The notes beneath the pieces were generated by a model, which saw nothing but the letters and a program-made list of their open reading frames with translations, was not told where the DNA came from and made no database searches. Made by a program: the position numbers and the translations under genes. DNA of 15,761 bases from Thermoanaerobaculia bacterium (GTDB lineage: Bacteria; Acidobacteriota; Thermoanaerobaculia; Gp7-AA8), in contig JAMPYE010000035.1 of the NCBI GenBank assembly GCA_023700825.1, positions 1-15,761 of the forward strand. Direction: 5' to 3'. This document shows positions 1 to 6,632 of the stretch, piece by piece (within the stretch, counting starts at the first letter, position 1; every line of letters begins with the position of its first letter).

Positions 1-138
1 CTCTACAAGGTGACGGCGATCAACAACCAGGGGGCGATGCTCGAGCTGACGTCGACGCGCGACCCGGTCAAGATCTTCGTGGCGACCAAAGACGTGTTCA
101 CGTACTTTCACGCGGTGCTCGGCCGGGACGTCGACTGA
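1..138 (+). CDS. C-terminal end of secreted protein of unknown function (left copy, 5' part outside window)
   Basis: The reading frame is open from base 1 and stops at 136-138, giving the last 45 residues of a protein whose full copy lies at 7209-8015. The two copies are identical over this stretch at the protein level; the only base difference is at position 90 (AAA versus AAG, both Lys). The visible part is a small beta-rich C-terminal region ending in GRDVD. It is followed after 3 nt by an rsmD start, the same arrangement as in the right copy. The beginning of the gene is presumably intact to the left of the window, since the visible part shows no damage. Function is unknown. Confidence 0.85.
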   Translation, partial: LYKVTAINNQGAMLELTSTRDPVKIFVATKDVFTYFHAVLGRDVD

Positions 139-141
139 TCG

Positions 142-281
142 ATGCCGGGAATCCGCGTGACAGGAGGATCGCTTCGCGGACGACGGATTCAGCTGCCCCG
201 GGGTGTCGCGGTCCGACCCACGTCGGACCGCGCGCGTCAGGCGTACTTCAACATCGTGAGCGCCCGAGTCGCGGGGGCCGG
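142..281 (+). pseudogene. rsmD: rsmD 5' fragment (truncated 16S rRNA guanine-966 N2-methyltransferase)
   Basis: Codons 1-46 match the start of the complete rsmD at 8019-8582 (MPGIRVTGGSLRGRR and so on, with one A/S change at codon 41). At about position 280 the similarity ends abruptly. The frame then runs on into unrelated sequence to a stop at 498. The SAM-binding motif LDLFAGTG and the catalytic DPPY motif, which follow this point in the complete gene, are missing, so the product cannot be an active methyltransferase. Nearly all base differences from the intact copy are at third codon positions, so this fragment comes from an allele that was functional until recently rather than from a long-decaying pseudogene. 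It marks the left inner edge of the inserted block. Confidence 0.9.
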
Positions 282-586
282 CCCGCCCAGCTGGAGGCGA
301 CTGGAGTTAGCGGACCCGCCTACCAATCGTAGAATTCAGAATACCGAAGCTCCGACCCCATCTGCCCAATCACGCCGAGTTCTGGGGCGGGGTCTTCGGC
401 CACGACTGGCCGTGGGGGCGGGAGCACCTGCGCAGATTCGTGTAGGTAGAAAGCTCGTAACTGAGAGACTTGTCAGCTTTGCTCCTTCGCGCAAGTGAAG
501 CGATCGTCATGCTCAAGGAAGTCCGCTTGTGCGTTGTGTCGCGGAAGCGTACTCTTTTCTCGTCCCAAACAACGACTGGAGACAAA
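282..586. other. Junction and leader region without a recognisable gene
   Basis: This is about 300 bp between the rsmD break and the metalloprotease start. From 332 to 445 a + frame is open and ends in a peptide containing EFWGGVFGHDWPWGRE before a TAG. It looks like the 3' tail of some coding sequence, but I cannot name it. The rest presumably contains the promoter of the metalloprotease gene; I see no convincing -35/-10 pair. The ATG at 470, in frame with the protease, lacks a signal peptide directly behind it and was not used as the start. Confidence 0.4.
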
Positions 587-1906
587 ATGAAAAAACTCTT
601 CTGTATTGCGGCAGTAGTTTACGCCTTACTAGCACAACCTCTCCTCTCTGAGTCGCGCATAGATCGCGTAAACCCAGCCGGGCTCGCCAGCGTGCAGGAC
701 GACTTGACTCTGAATCCTTCTGAGTCGTTTCGCGATATCGCGCTCATCGTGACGGAGAACTTCGAGACGGACAACACTAAAAGAGACCTTCTTCTTAACG
801 CAGTCGACTCGATCGGCGGGCACGTGTACCTGGTCTATCCTCCCAACGTAATGGTCGGCCGCGTTCCGAGCGCCCTGCATGGCCAACTCGGACGAACGCT
901 GGGTATCAAGTTTGTGACCAACGCACCCATCAGCGCTCGTGAGGTTGACGTGAGAAACCCGAACGCGCTGGACGGTCTGCATTTTTTCAACTGGGTAGCG
1001 TCCGGCGAGAAGATCCGCGAAGATGAGTCGGTCAAGGGAATTCCTTTTCCGCCGCTCAAGGAATTCGTTGGAAACGCTTGGGAGCAGACGAAGCCATTCT
1101 CCTCGCTCCCTGGACTGAAGCTGGTTCCGATGCATCACACAGCCTTTCCAAACGACGTCATGGATGGTCTGGTAAAAGTCGATGTGATGTATGTCGAAAG
1201 TAATGGATCGATCGATGCCAATCAATACACCTGGACAGTTACTGACCACAACCGAGTAGCCAATTGGACAAGCGCTGGCTTCTATTGGTGGGTCGAGATC
1301 GCGAACCTCTTGGGCATTCAGCCCGCGCTCACTTACATTATGCATTTCAACGCTGGATCGGCTTGGCAGCAGCAACAGGGCTACGAGCCGATAACGCGAA
1401 ACGGCCTGGATGATTTTTTGTGGATGAATCCCATTCTCGCAAATCATGGCTTCGCGACGGGCGACAAATTTCAGCGGGTTCGGGCATTCAATCAGAATAG
1501 GCGCATTGCGGCGGGAGCGAAGAACGGGTTTTCGGCCTGGGTGGTTTACAACCCACCCGGGGCGCCCGCGACTCACTCAGACGGCTGGTACGCATTCGCG
1601 TGGTACGGCGACTATGTAAAAATGAATTTCCAGAACAATGGATATGCGCTTGAGCAGTACCCCCGTATATTCGCTCATGAGATGGGGCATGTTTTCTGGG
1701 CTTGCGACGAATACGCTCCTCAATGTGCGACGAACTGCTCCAATTGCTACACAGTTGGACCACGTCCGGCTTCGATGAATTGGAATTGTGAGTACTGCAC
1801 TCCTGGTGGGCCGACGTCATGCTTAATGCACAGTCTCACTGACTACAATTGGATCAATCATTCCACATGCGAGCACACCCGTCGGCAAATGGGATGGCCA
1901 TACTGA
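587..1906 (+). CDS. Secreted zinc metalloprotease (metzincin-like, HExxHxxxxxD)
   Basis: This is a 439-residue protein predicted to be exported and to cleave proteins with a zinc ion. Residues 1-21 form a Sec signal peptide (MKK, then a hydrophobic run). The zinc motif HEMGHVFWACDEY begins at residue 364: His364, Glu365, His368 and probably Asp374 as third ligand. A candidate Met-turn (CLMHS, Met414) follows. This resembles the metzincin plan HExxHxxGxxH/D, but Trp371 stands where Gly is usual. Eight cysteines lie between residues 373 and 428, suggesting a disulfide-stapled active-site lobe. The long segment from 25 to 350 matches no domain I know and could be a propeptide plus the N-lobe. 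The start at 587 is chosen because GGAG precedes it by 5 nt and the signal peptide begins there; an in-frame ATG at 470 would bury the signal. The gene is followed after 14 nt by the secreted partner gene. Codon use (TTA, ATA, AAT, TTT) is unlike the backbone genes. Confidence 0.75.
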   Translation: MKKLFCIAAVVYALLAQPLLSESRIDRVNPAGLASVQDDLTLNPSESFRDIALIVTENFETDNTKRDLLLNAVDSIGGHVYLVYPPNVMVGRVPSALHGQLGRTLGIKFVTNAPISAREVDVRNPNALDGLHFFNWVASGEKIREDESVKGIPFPPLKEFVGNAWEQTKPFSSLPGLKLVPMHHTAFPNDVMDGLVKVDVMYVESNGSIDANQYTWTVTDHNRVANWTSAGFYWWVEIANLLGIQPALTYIMHFNAGSAWQQQQGYEPITRNGLDDFLWMNPILANHGFATGDKFQRVRAFNQNRRIAAGAKNGFSAWVVYNPPGAPATHSDGWYAFAWYGDYVKMNFQNNGYALEQYPRIFAHEMGHVFWACDEYAPQCATNCSNCYTVGPRPASMNWNCEYCTPGGPTSCLMHSLTDYNWINHSTCEHTRRQMGWPY

Positions 1907-1920
1907 ATCGGGAGGGGATG

Positions 1921-2682
1921 ATGAGAAAGCTGTTAATTTTCACCCTGATCCTGATTTCATTCGCCGGCAATGCCACCGGCCAGGTGATCCCAGACTATGA
2001 CCGCATCCTGCTCCCGTTGGCCATCGAGCCAACCCCGGGCGTCGCCGGTTCACTATGGGTAACTGAGTTTTGGGTGTACAACGACAGTAGTGACAGGGTT
2101 GCACTTTTCCCCGTGCGAATCACTGATGGCTACACTCTCGCACCCAAGACGGCCACTCAACCGCCGATTTTTCTTTCGCCTCCGGGATGGATTCCAGGGC
2201 ACATCGTTCATGTTCCTCGAGGGCGCTCGGAGGAGCTCGCTTTTAACCTTCGCGTCCGTGACGTTTCTCGCGTCGAAAAGGACTGGGGGACGGAGATTCC
2301 CGTTGTCCGCGAGTCTAGCTTTTATTCCGAGAAACTCGTCCTACTGAATATTCCCATGGACGACCGATTCCGGCAGACGCTTCGAGTGTATGCCTTCGGT
2401 GCTCGTGGGAATCTACCAGGGAGCGTTCGTGTACGAGCTTATCCCCTGGAAAGCAAAGTCCCTCTAGCCGAAGAGGTTCTTACTCTTCAGGCGGTGGAAC
2501 CAATTGAGTATGTCCCGATGTTTGGTCAGATGAGCGGATTCAGAGAGATTTTTCCTCTCCTGGTCAGCACCGGGAGCATTCGCCTCGAAATAGATCCCTT
2601 GACCGAGGGCCTGCGATTCTGGGCCTTTGTCTCGGTGACAAATAACGAAACGCAGCTAGTCACCACAGTCACACCCCAGTAG
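1921..2682 (+). CDS. Secreted FWAF-family protein of unknown function, partner of metalloprotease
   Basis: This is a 253-residue protein with a signal peptide (MRKLLIFTLILISFAG, cleavage probably after NATG-Q). No known catalytic motif is visible. It is paralogous to the protein on the - strand at 3884-4702. Both share, in order, LLP near the mature N-terminus, DVSR with WGTE and PVVRE in the middle, P-D-RFR-LRVY, VRVR-Y, and a closing block RFWAFVSVTNNETQ that ends TTVTPQ (TTITPQ in the other). The pattern suggests beta-strand-rich modules. The start at 1921 is preferred over the adjacent ATG at 1918 because the strong GGGAGGGG sits at a better distance. It lies 14 nt behind the metalloprotease stop, so the two are very likely co-transcribed. 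Inference: a partner, stabiliser, inhibitor or anchoring factor for the protease; the sequence alone does not say which. Confidence 0.75.
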   Translation: MRKLLIFTLILISFAGNATGQVIPDYDRILLPLAIEPTPGVAGSLWVTEFWVYNDSSDRVALFPVRITDGYTLAPKTATQPPIFLSPPGWIPGHIVHVPRGRSEELAFNLRVRDVSRVEKDWGTEIPVVRESSFYSEKLVLLNIPMDDRFRQTLRVYAFGARGNLPGSVRVRAYPLESKVPLAEEVLTLQAVEPIEYVPMFGQMSGFREIFPLLVSTGSIRLEIDPLTEGLRFWAFVSVTNNETQLVTTVTPQ

Positions 2683-2740
2683 TTTGTACGCGGTTCGCAT
2701 CGCTCTTCAATTCTTAATTTGTTGGGATGGCATTTTAAGA

Positions 2741-3730
2741 TCAGATCCAATGGCCTTAAGTTAAGCGACTGAGCGTAGACTACGCGTCAGTCACTGACTG
2801 GAGGCAGCATGGGAGCGAGGCGGGGTCCGGTCGGCATTTCTCTTGGCTCGATCATGCGGTTCTTTCCAATTGAGCCGATTCAAGGGCTTCTCGAGGAGAC
2901 GGGCAAGCAGAGTGTGCGACGGCGGCGACTACCGTCGGACGTGATGATCTATGCCCTGGTGGCGTTTGGGTTGTTCGTGAGCGAAGGCTGCCGAGACGTG
3001 CTCCGGCGGGTGGTTCGACGACAACGTTCGCCATGGCTCGATGAGGTCGAGGATGTCGCGACCGAGTCTGCGATCAGCCAGGCGCGGACACGGCTTGGGA
3101 GTGAAGTGGTTCGCAGGGTGTACGAAACCCTCGTGCGTCCGTTGGCGACGCGCGCGGGCAAAGGAGCGTGGTTCGGCCGATGGCGAATCGTCTCGATCGA
3201 CGGAACGACTCTGGATGTAGCGGATACGCCCGCCAACGCTCGCGCGTTCCGGCGGCCGGGTGTGTCGAGCGGATCGGCCGCGTACCCTCAGGTTCGCGTG
3301 GTGAGCCTGCCCGAGAACGGCACTCACATTCTGTTCGGCGCGACGATCGGGATGCCGCACGAACGAGATCAAGGCAGCGCGCAAAGTGTTGCCGCATCTT
3401 CCCGCGGACGCGCTCTGCCTTGCAGACCGTGCCTACTTCAGTTACGCGCTATGGTGCGAGTCTCTGAAGACTGGCGCAGCGTTGCTGTGGCGCGCAAAGA
3501 ACAACCTGATCCTCGAGAAGATCAGCAAGCTTCCCGACGGTTCGTACTACCGTGACCTCAAACGCGAGATCCTGCAGCAACGAATCAGGTGCCGGCCAAA
3601 TCGACACGCACCACGAGCGCTTAAACGCACGACCGTCAGCAATTACCCTCCGGTGCGTCGCGCCGACAGAAAGCACCTGTCGTACGCTATTGAGGCTTCA
3701 ATATGCTTGACTTAGGGCCATTGGATCTGA
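2741..3730 (+). mobile_element. Decayed IS4-family insertion sequence with intact ends
   Basis: Both ends carry matching inverted repeats of 26 bp with 2 mismatches, at 2741-2766 and 3705-3730. They begin TCAGATCCAATGGCC and continue with a TAAG-rich part. The interior encodes an IS4-type transposase that is broken by a frameshift and has lost its C-terminal third. No target-site duplication is visible: the flanks are ATTTTAAGA on the left and CCCCACCC on the right. The element could move only if a related transposase acted in trans. It sits exactly between the two convergent protease cassettes. Confidence 0.75.
2809..3565 (+). pseudogene. IS4-family transposase, frameshifted and 3'-truncated
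   Basis: The N-terminal part (MRFFPIEPIQGLLEETGKQS and on) matches the IS4 transposase N-terminal domain, followed by a DDE catalytic region. The first Asp is in VSIDGTTLD (residue 131). The frame is lost near 3350-3365. Homology continues in the next frame as TNEIKAARKVL, then LCLADRAYFSY with the second catalytic Asp near 3425, then LLWRAKNN and LPDGSY. After about 3565 the family resemblance stops, and the Y-(2)-R-(3)-E-(6)-K region with the catalytic Glu is absent. IS4 transposases usually have well over 400 residues; this one retains about 250. It is non-functional. Confidence 0.85.
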
Positions 3731-3883
3731 CCCCACCCGTGCACCTCACGGCTCAACATGCGCGCCGACGAGCCAGACACGACGATCTCCACGCGCTCGG
3801 CACCCATACCTGTCCTGCTGTCAAGGACAGATGCGCGCCTATCTATACCCGGGACAAAGACAGGTGCCACCGCCAGTGGCTCA
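3731..3883. other. Intergenic stretch with hairpins downstream of the - strand protease operon
   Basis: Two small hairpins lie directly after the stop codon of the - strand FWAF gene. One has a GCCAC/GTGGC stem at 3866-3870 and 3876-3880. The other has a CTGTCC/GGACAG stem at 3810-3815 and 3825-3830. Neither has a clear U-run, so a terminator role is possible but unproven. The text GGGACAAAGACAGGTGCCAC (3851-3870) resembles short palindrome-associated motifs common in intergenic DNA of such genomes. No gene is visible. Confidence 0.4.
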
Positions 3884-4702
3884 CTACTGCGGCGTGATCG
3901 TTGTGAAGTGTTGCGTTTCGTTATTCGTGACCGACACGAACGCCCAGAACCGCAGCGACGGCGAGGTGGCGATCACCTCGACGCGAATGCGTTCCAGCCC
4001 GCTCAACTCCTGAATCGTGCCTAGATCGAGCTGCGCATACCCCGGGACGAGTGAGTCTTCCCCGCGTCCGTTGAGGACGAGGGGAACCTCGAGAACGAAG
4101 GGATCGACGACACTCTCGTCGGGATTCCACTGCGTGGTCGAGATCCGGTAGATCCTCACTCGCACCGAGCTCGTGATGGAGGAGTTGAGATCGTAGACCC
4201 GCAGCAGTAGCCGAAACCGCGGATCGACAGGCACGTCGGAAAGCGTCAGCGTCCCCACCGAGGCATCAGCTTCGCGCACGACTGGCAGCTCTGTCCCCCA
4301 TGTGAGCGCCTGCCGAGAAACGTCTTGGGCGCGAAGCTGAATCTGAAGATCCGCGGCACGCCCTTCCTCGACAAGCAGAAACGATGCAGGAACATCGGGA
4401 ATCAGACAGCACATTCGGGGATAGATCGTGGTTGCCGGCTGAAGCCGCGGTGTCGGGCGTACGCACGGATCAAAGTTACACCCGAAGGCCTGGATTGCGT
4501 CGATGGCGACCTCGCTCGCGCTGAAGTTCGTTACTGAGATCCGCGACGCCCATCGCGAGCCGTACGCCCCACTCACTTCGCCGTCGACGACAATTGGGAG
4601 GAGCACTTTCTCGAGTGGCGGGCTATCTACCGCTCCAGCGTGAAGAGCCACCGCCAGGAAGAGACATGCCAGGGATGTCGGTCGGCTTATCCTACATAGC
4701 AT
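3884..4702 (-). CDS. Secreted FWAF-family protein of unknown function, partner of subtilisin-like protease
   Basis: This is a 272-residue protein with an N-terminal signal (hydrophobic run SLACLFLAVALHAGA). It is a paralogue of the + strand protein at 1921-2682: shared LLP, DVSR/WGTE/PVVRE, P-D-RFR-LRVY, VRVR-Y and the terminal RFWAFVSVTNNETQ block ending TTITPQ. Compared with its sibling it carries a longer N-terminal half with three cysteines (FGCNFDPC and CCL-type pairs) and extra residues before the C-terminal block. Its ATG lies 11 nt after the subtilase stop, and its Shine-Dalgarno TAGGAG overlaps that stop codon, which indicates translational coupling with the protease. No enzyme motif is visible. 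A role linked to the protease is inferred from context only. Confidence 0.75.
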   Translation of the reverse strand: MLCRISRPTSLACLFLAVALHAGAVDSPPLEKVLLPIVVDGEVSGAYGSRWASRISVTNFSASEVAIDAIQAFGCNFDPCVRPTPRLQPATTIYPRMCCLIPDVPASFLLVEEGRAADLQIQLRAQDVSRQALTWGTELPVVREADASVGTLTLSDVPVDPRFRLLLRVYDLNSSITSSVRVRIYRISTTQWNPDESVVDPFVLEVPLVLNGRGEDSLVPGYAQLDLGTIQELSGLERIRVEVIATSPSLRFWAFVSVTNNETQHFTTITPQ

Positions 4703-4713
4703 TGATCACGCTC

Positions 4714-6156
4714 CTAGTTGAACTTCGATATGAAGGCGAGTCGGTCGTTTGCCGCGTTGCCGTCGGCGTCAAAGTTGACGGGTAACGTCGAGGCCGTATT
4801 GCGAATCAGATCCCAGATCTCCCGCACATTCTTCGTCGGGTACTTCTGGAGCAGTCGCGCAGCGATGCCCGACACAATTGGCGCCGCGAAGGACGTGCCA
4901 GATGCAACGGCTTGATTTGTTCTATCGCGATACCACGGCGACGCGAAGTGCGCGACCTGCACCCGATCCGCCGGTGCGTAGATGTCGACGCACGGTCCGA
5001 AGTTAGATCCCGCGTCATTTGATCCGCACGTCGAATAAGGACAGGTGTAACGCTCGTCGATGATGTTGGTCCCACCAACGGTAATGACGAGCCGCTTCGT
5101 CAGATCACTAGGTACATCGTAGATTCCACCGTACCCTGCGCGGGCAGGGGTTTGTGCGTACCGAGTTGGGGTATCAACGCATCGGTTCTGACTCTGGTTG
5201 TTCGCCGACGCGACAACCACGACGTTCGCCTGGAGCAACTTCATGATGTTGTAGTCAAGCGCACCAGCGCAGTTGTATGTCACGCCGTTGCCATCCACGC
5301 ACGTTTCGTCCGTCTCATAGTAGAAGCTCATGTTTACAACGGATCGTCGGCCTGAGGTCTGGGCTTGCGCGAGAATCCAGTCCATCGCCCACACGCCTCC
5401 GATGAGATTCAGTTGGATGTAAAATGGCGCATACTGCTGGCCGCAGGCAAACACCTTCACTGGTATAAGGCGCACGTCGCGGGCGACTCCAACCGTTTGC
5501 CCCCCGATCACTGATGCGACTGCCGTGCCGTGACTCCCGTTCATGGTGTTCAGGATCCCGCATGGATTTGTTGGTGGGTAGCCGTCGCCGCCGAAGTCGA
5601 CGCCGCTCGTCACCTGTCCCGGCCAAAATTCCGGGTGGAGGCTGTAGATGCCCGTATCAACGACGTAGACGTCGACCGGGGCTCCCGTCGTTGTCCAGCC
5701 ATACGACTTGCCCGTCGCCGTCACCATCGTCTTCTGGTCGATGCGATCAAGGTTCCACCAAGTGTCATCGTTGTCCGGGTACGTCTCAGATTCGAACGAC
5801 GCGTGTCCGATGGCGTTCTCCTCGATGGCGCTAACGCGCGGGTCGCGTAGCAACCCCTTGATGGCCTGCTCTGGCGCCTCGATCGCAAAGCCCCGCAGGC
5901 CATGCTGGAACGTTGCAATGATCCGCCCATGGACGGCCGTGCGCATCTCCTCAGCAATTCCCGGAACGTTGCCCGGCTGAACGCGATCGTCGCGCAGCGT
6001 CACAATGTACTGGTTTGGAACCCGCTCAGGCGCCCGCTGAAACACAGGCGGCCTGTCGGGCTCGCCTCCGTGAGCACTCAGGATGGGAAAGGCGAAAATC
6101 GCCAATACCACAATTATGGCTCTAGCGAGGGTCATCATCTTCTTGTTAGGGTTCAT
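4714..6156 (-). CDS. Secreted subtilisin-like serine protease (S8, proteinase K-like)
   Basis: This is a 480-residue preproprotein. Residues 9-29 form a signal peptide (ARAIIVVLAIFAFPILSAHG). Residues ~45-117 look like an inhibitor_I9 propeptide (NQYIVTLRDD, then GFAIEAPEQAI, LLRDPRVSAIEEN). The catalytic domain has Asp167 (VVDTGI), His209 (GSHGTAVAS), the oxyanion-hole Asn319 (VVASANN) and Ser422 (SGTSFAAP), so the full triad is present and the enzyme should be active outside the cytoplasm. Several cysteines in the catalytic domain suggest disulfides, as in extracellular proteinase K relatives. The ATG at 6156 is preceded by GAGG. The gene follows an AraC-type regulator by 50 nt and is coupled to the downstream FWAF gene. 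There is no C-terminal sorting or PPC domain, unlike many secreted subtilases. Confidence 0.92.
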   Translation of the reverse strand: MNPNKKMMTLARAIIVVLAIFAFPILSAHGGEPDRPPVFQRAPERVPNQYIVTLRDDRVQPGNVPGIAEEMRTAVHGRIIATFQHGLRGFAIEAPEQAIKGLLRDPRVSAIEENAIGHASFESETYPDNDDTWWNLDRIDQKTMVTATGKSYGWTTTGAPVDVYVVDTGIYSLHPEFWPGQVTSGVDFGGDGYPPTNPCGILNTMNGSHGTAVASVIGGQTVGVARDVRLIPVKVFACGQQYAPFYIQLNLIGGVWAMDWILAQAQTSGRRSVVNMSFYYETDETCVDGNGVTYNCAGALDYNIMKLLQANVVVVASANNQSQNRCVDTPTRYAQTPARAGYGGIYDVPSDLTKRLVITVGGTNIIDERYTCPYSTCGSNDAGSNFGPCVDIYAPADRVQVAHFASPWYRDRTNQAVASGTSFAAPIVSGIAARLLQKYPTKNVREIWDLIRNTASTLPVNFDADGNAANDRLAFISKFN

Positions 6157-6206
6157 TCAGTCCTCACAGATCTCGTATTGAGCTTCGTGGTTGTTACGCA
6201 CGACGA

Positions 6207-6632
6207 TCATTCCGACTTCGCGTGCGCCCGGGAACCAAACACCAACAACTCTGCTTCGAATCGGAGTGGTACTGTATCGTCAGGCTCTTCGCGATGGGAA
6301 GTGACATTAATTTCCATCCGGAATGCGGTCGGTGTCGTCTGGAGCTCGCGACGGAACGTCCGAAACAGCGTCTCCCGAGATCCAAACCCTGAGCGGTCTG
6401 CGATCGCCGCGATATTGAGCGTCGTCGTCCGGAGTAAACGCACTGCTGTCTCGAGCTGTCGACGCTTGAGGTAGGTCGCCGGCAGTTCGCCGTAGAGCGC
6501 GCGGAAGCGCTTCGTGAGGGTCGATGGTGTGAGGGCGAGGTAAAGTGCGAGCTCCCGCGCGTGCGGGGGTGTCTGGAGTCGAATGCACAACTCCACGTAT
6601 GCATCTGCTGCTGCAAGGAAATCTCTGTCCAC
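6207..6632 (-). CDS. Stand-alone AraC-type DNA-binding protein
   Basis: This is a 141-residue protein consisting almost entirely of the AraC/XylS DNA-binding domain. The first helix-turn-helix is around residues 26-49 (ARELALYLALTPSTLTKRF), the second around 71-105 (NIAAIADRSGFGSRETLFR, then FRRELQTTP). A short C-terminal tail follows. No ligand-binding N-terminal domain is present; typical family members are about 300 residues. The start is a GTG at 6632; a TAG lies 33 nt upstream in frame with no other start codon between, so little can be missing unless a frameshift occurred. It precedes the subtilase gene in the same direction, so it probably regulates or autoregulates that operon. Its ligand, if any, is unknown. 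Confidence 0.75.
   Translation of the reverse strand: MDRDFLAAADAYVELCIRLQTPPHARELALYLALTPSTLTKRFRALYGELPATYLKRRQLETAVRLLRTTTLNIAAIADRSGFGSRETLFRTFRRELQTTPTAFRMEINVTSHREEPDDTVPLRFEAELLVFGSRAHAKSE

Noticed and set aside
282..330. Possible integron attC-like site (GTTAG and CTAAC pieces)
   Set aside because: The core does not fit GTTRRRY/RYYYAAC pairs, and no integrase or second site is present.
142..498. 118-residue open frame starting at the rsmD start
   Set aside because: Only the first 46 codons are rsmD. The rest is read-through into unrelated DNA with no protein-like pattern, so I call it a truncated pseudogene.
470..586. Longer start for the metalloprotease (39 extra residues)
   Set aside because: It would place 39 polar residues before a clear signal peptide; the ATG at 587 has a Shine-Dalgarno sequence and the MKK signal start.
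629..1576. 315-codon open frame on the - strand
   Set aside because: It lies wholly opposite the metalloprotease, has no recognisable motif, and its composition is that of an antisense shadow.
3731..3883. CRISPR-like short repeats in the intergenic hairpins
   Set aside because: There are only two different short stems, no regular repeat-spacer spacing and no cas gene.
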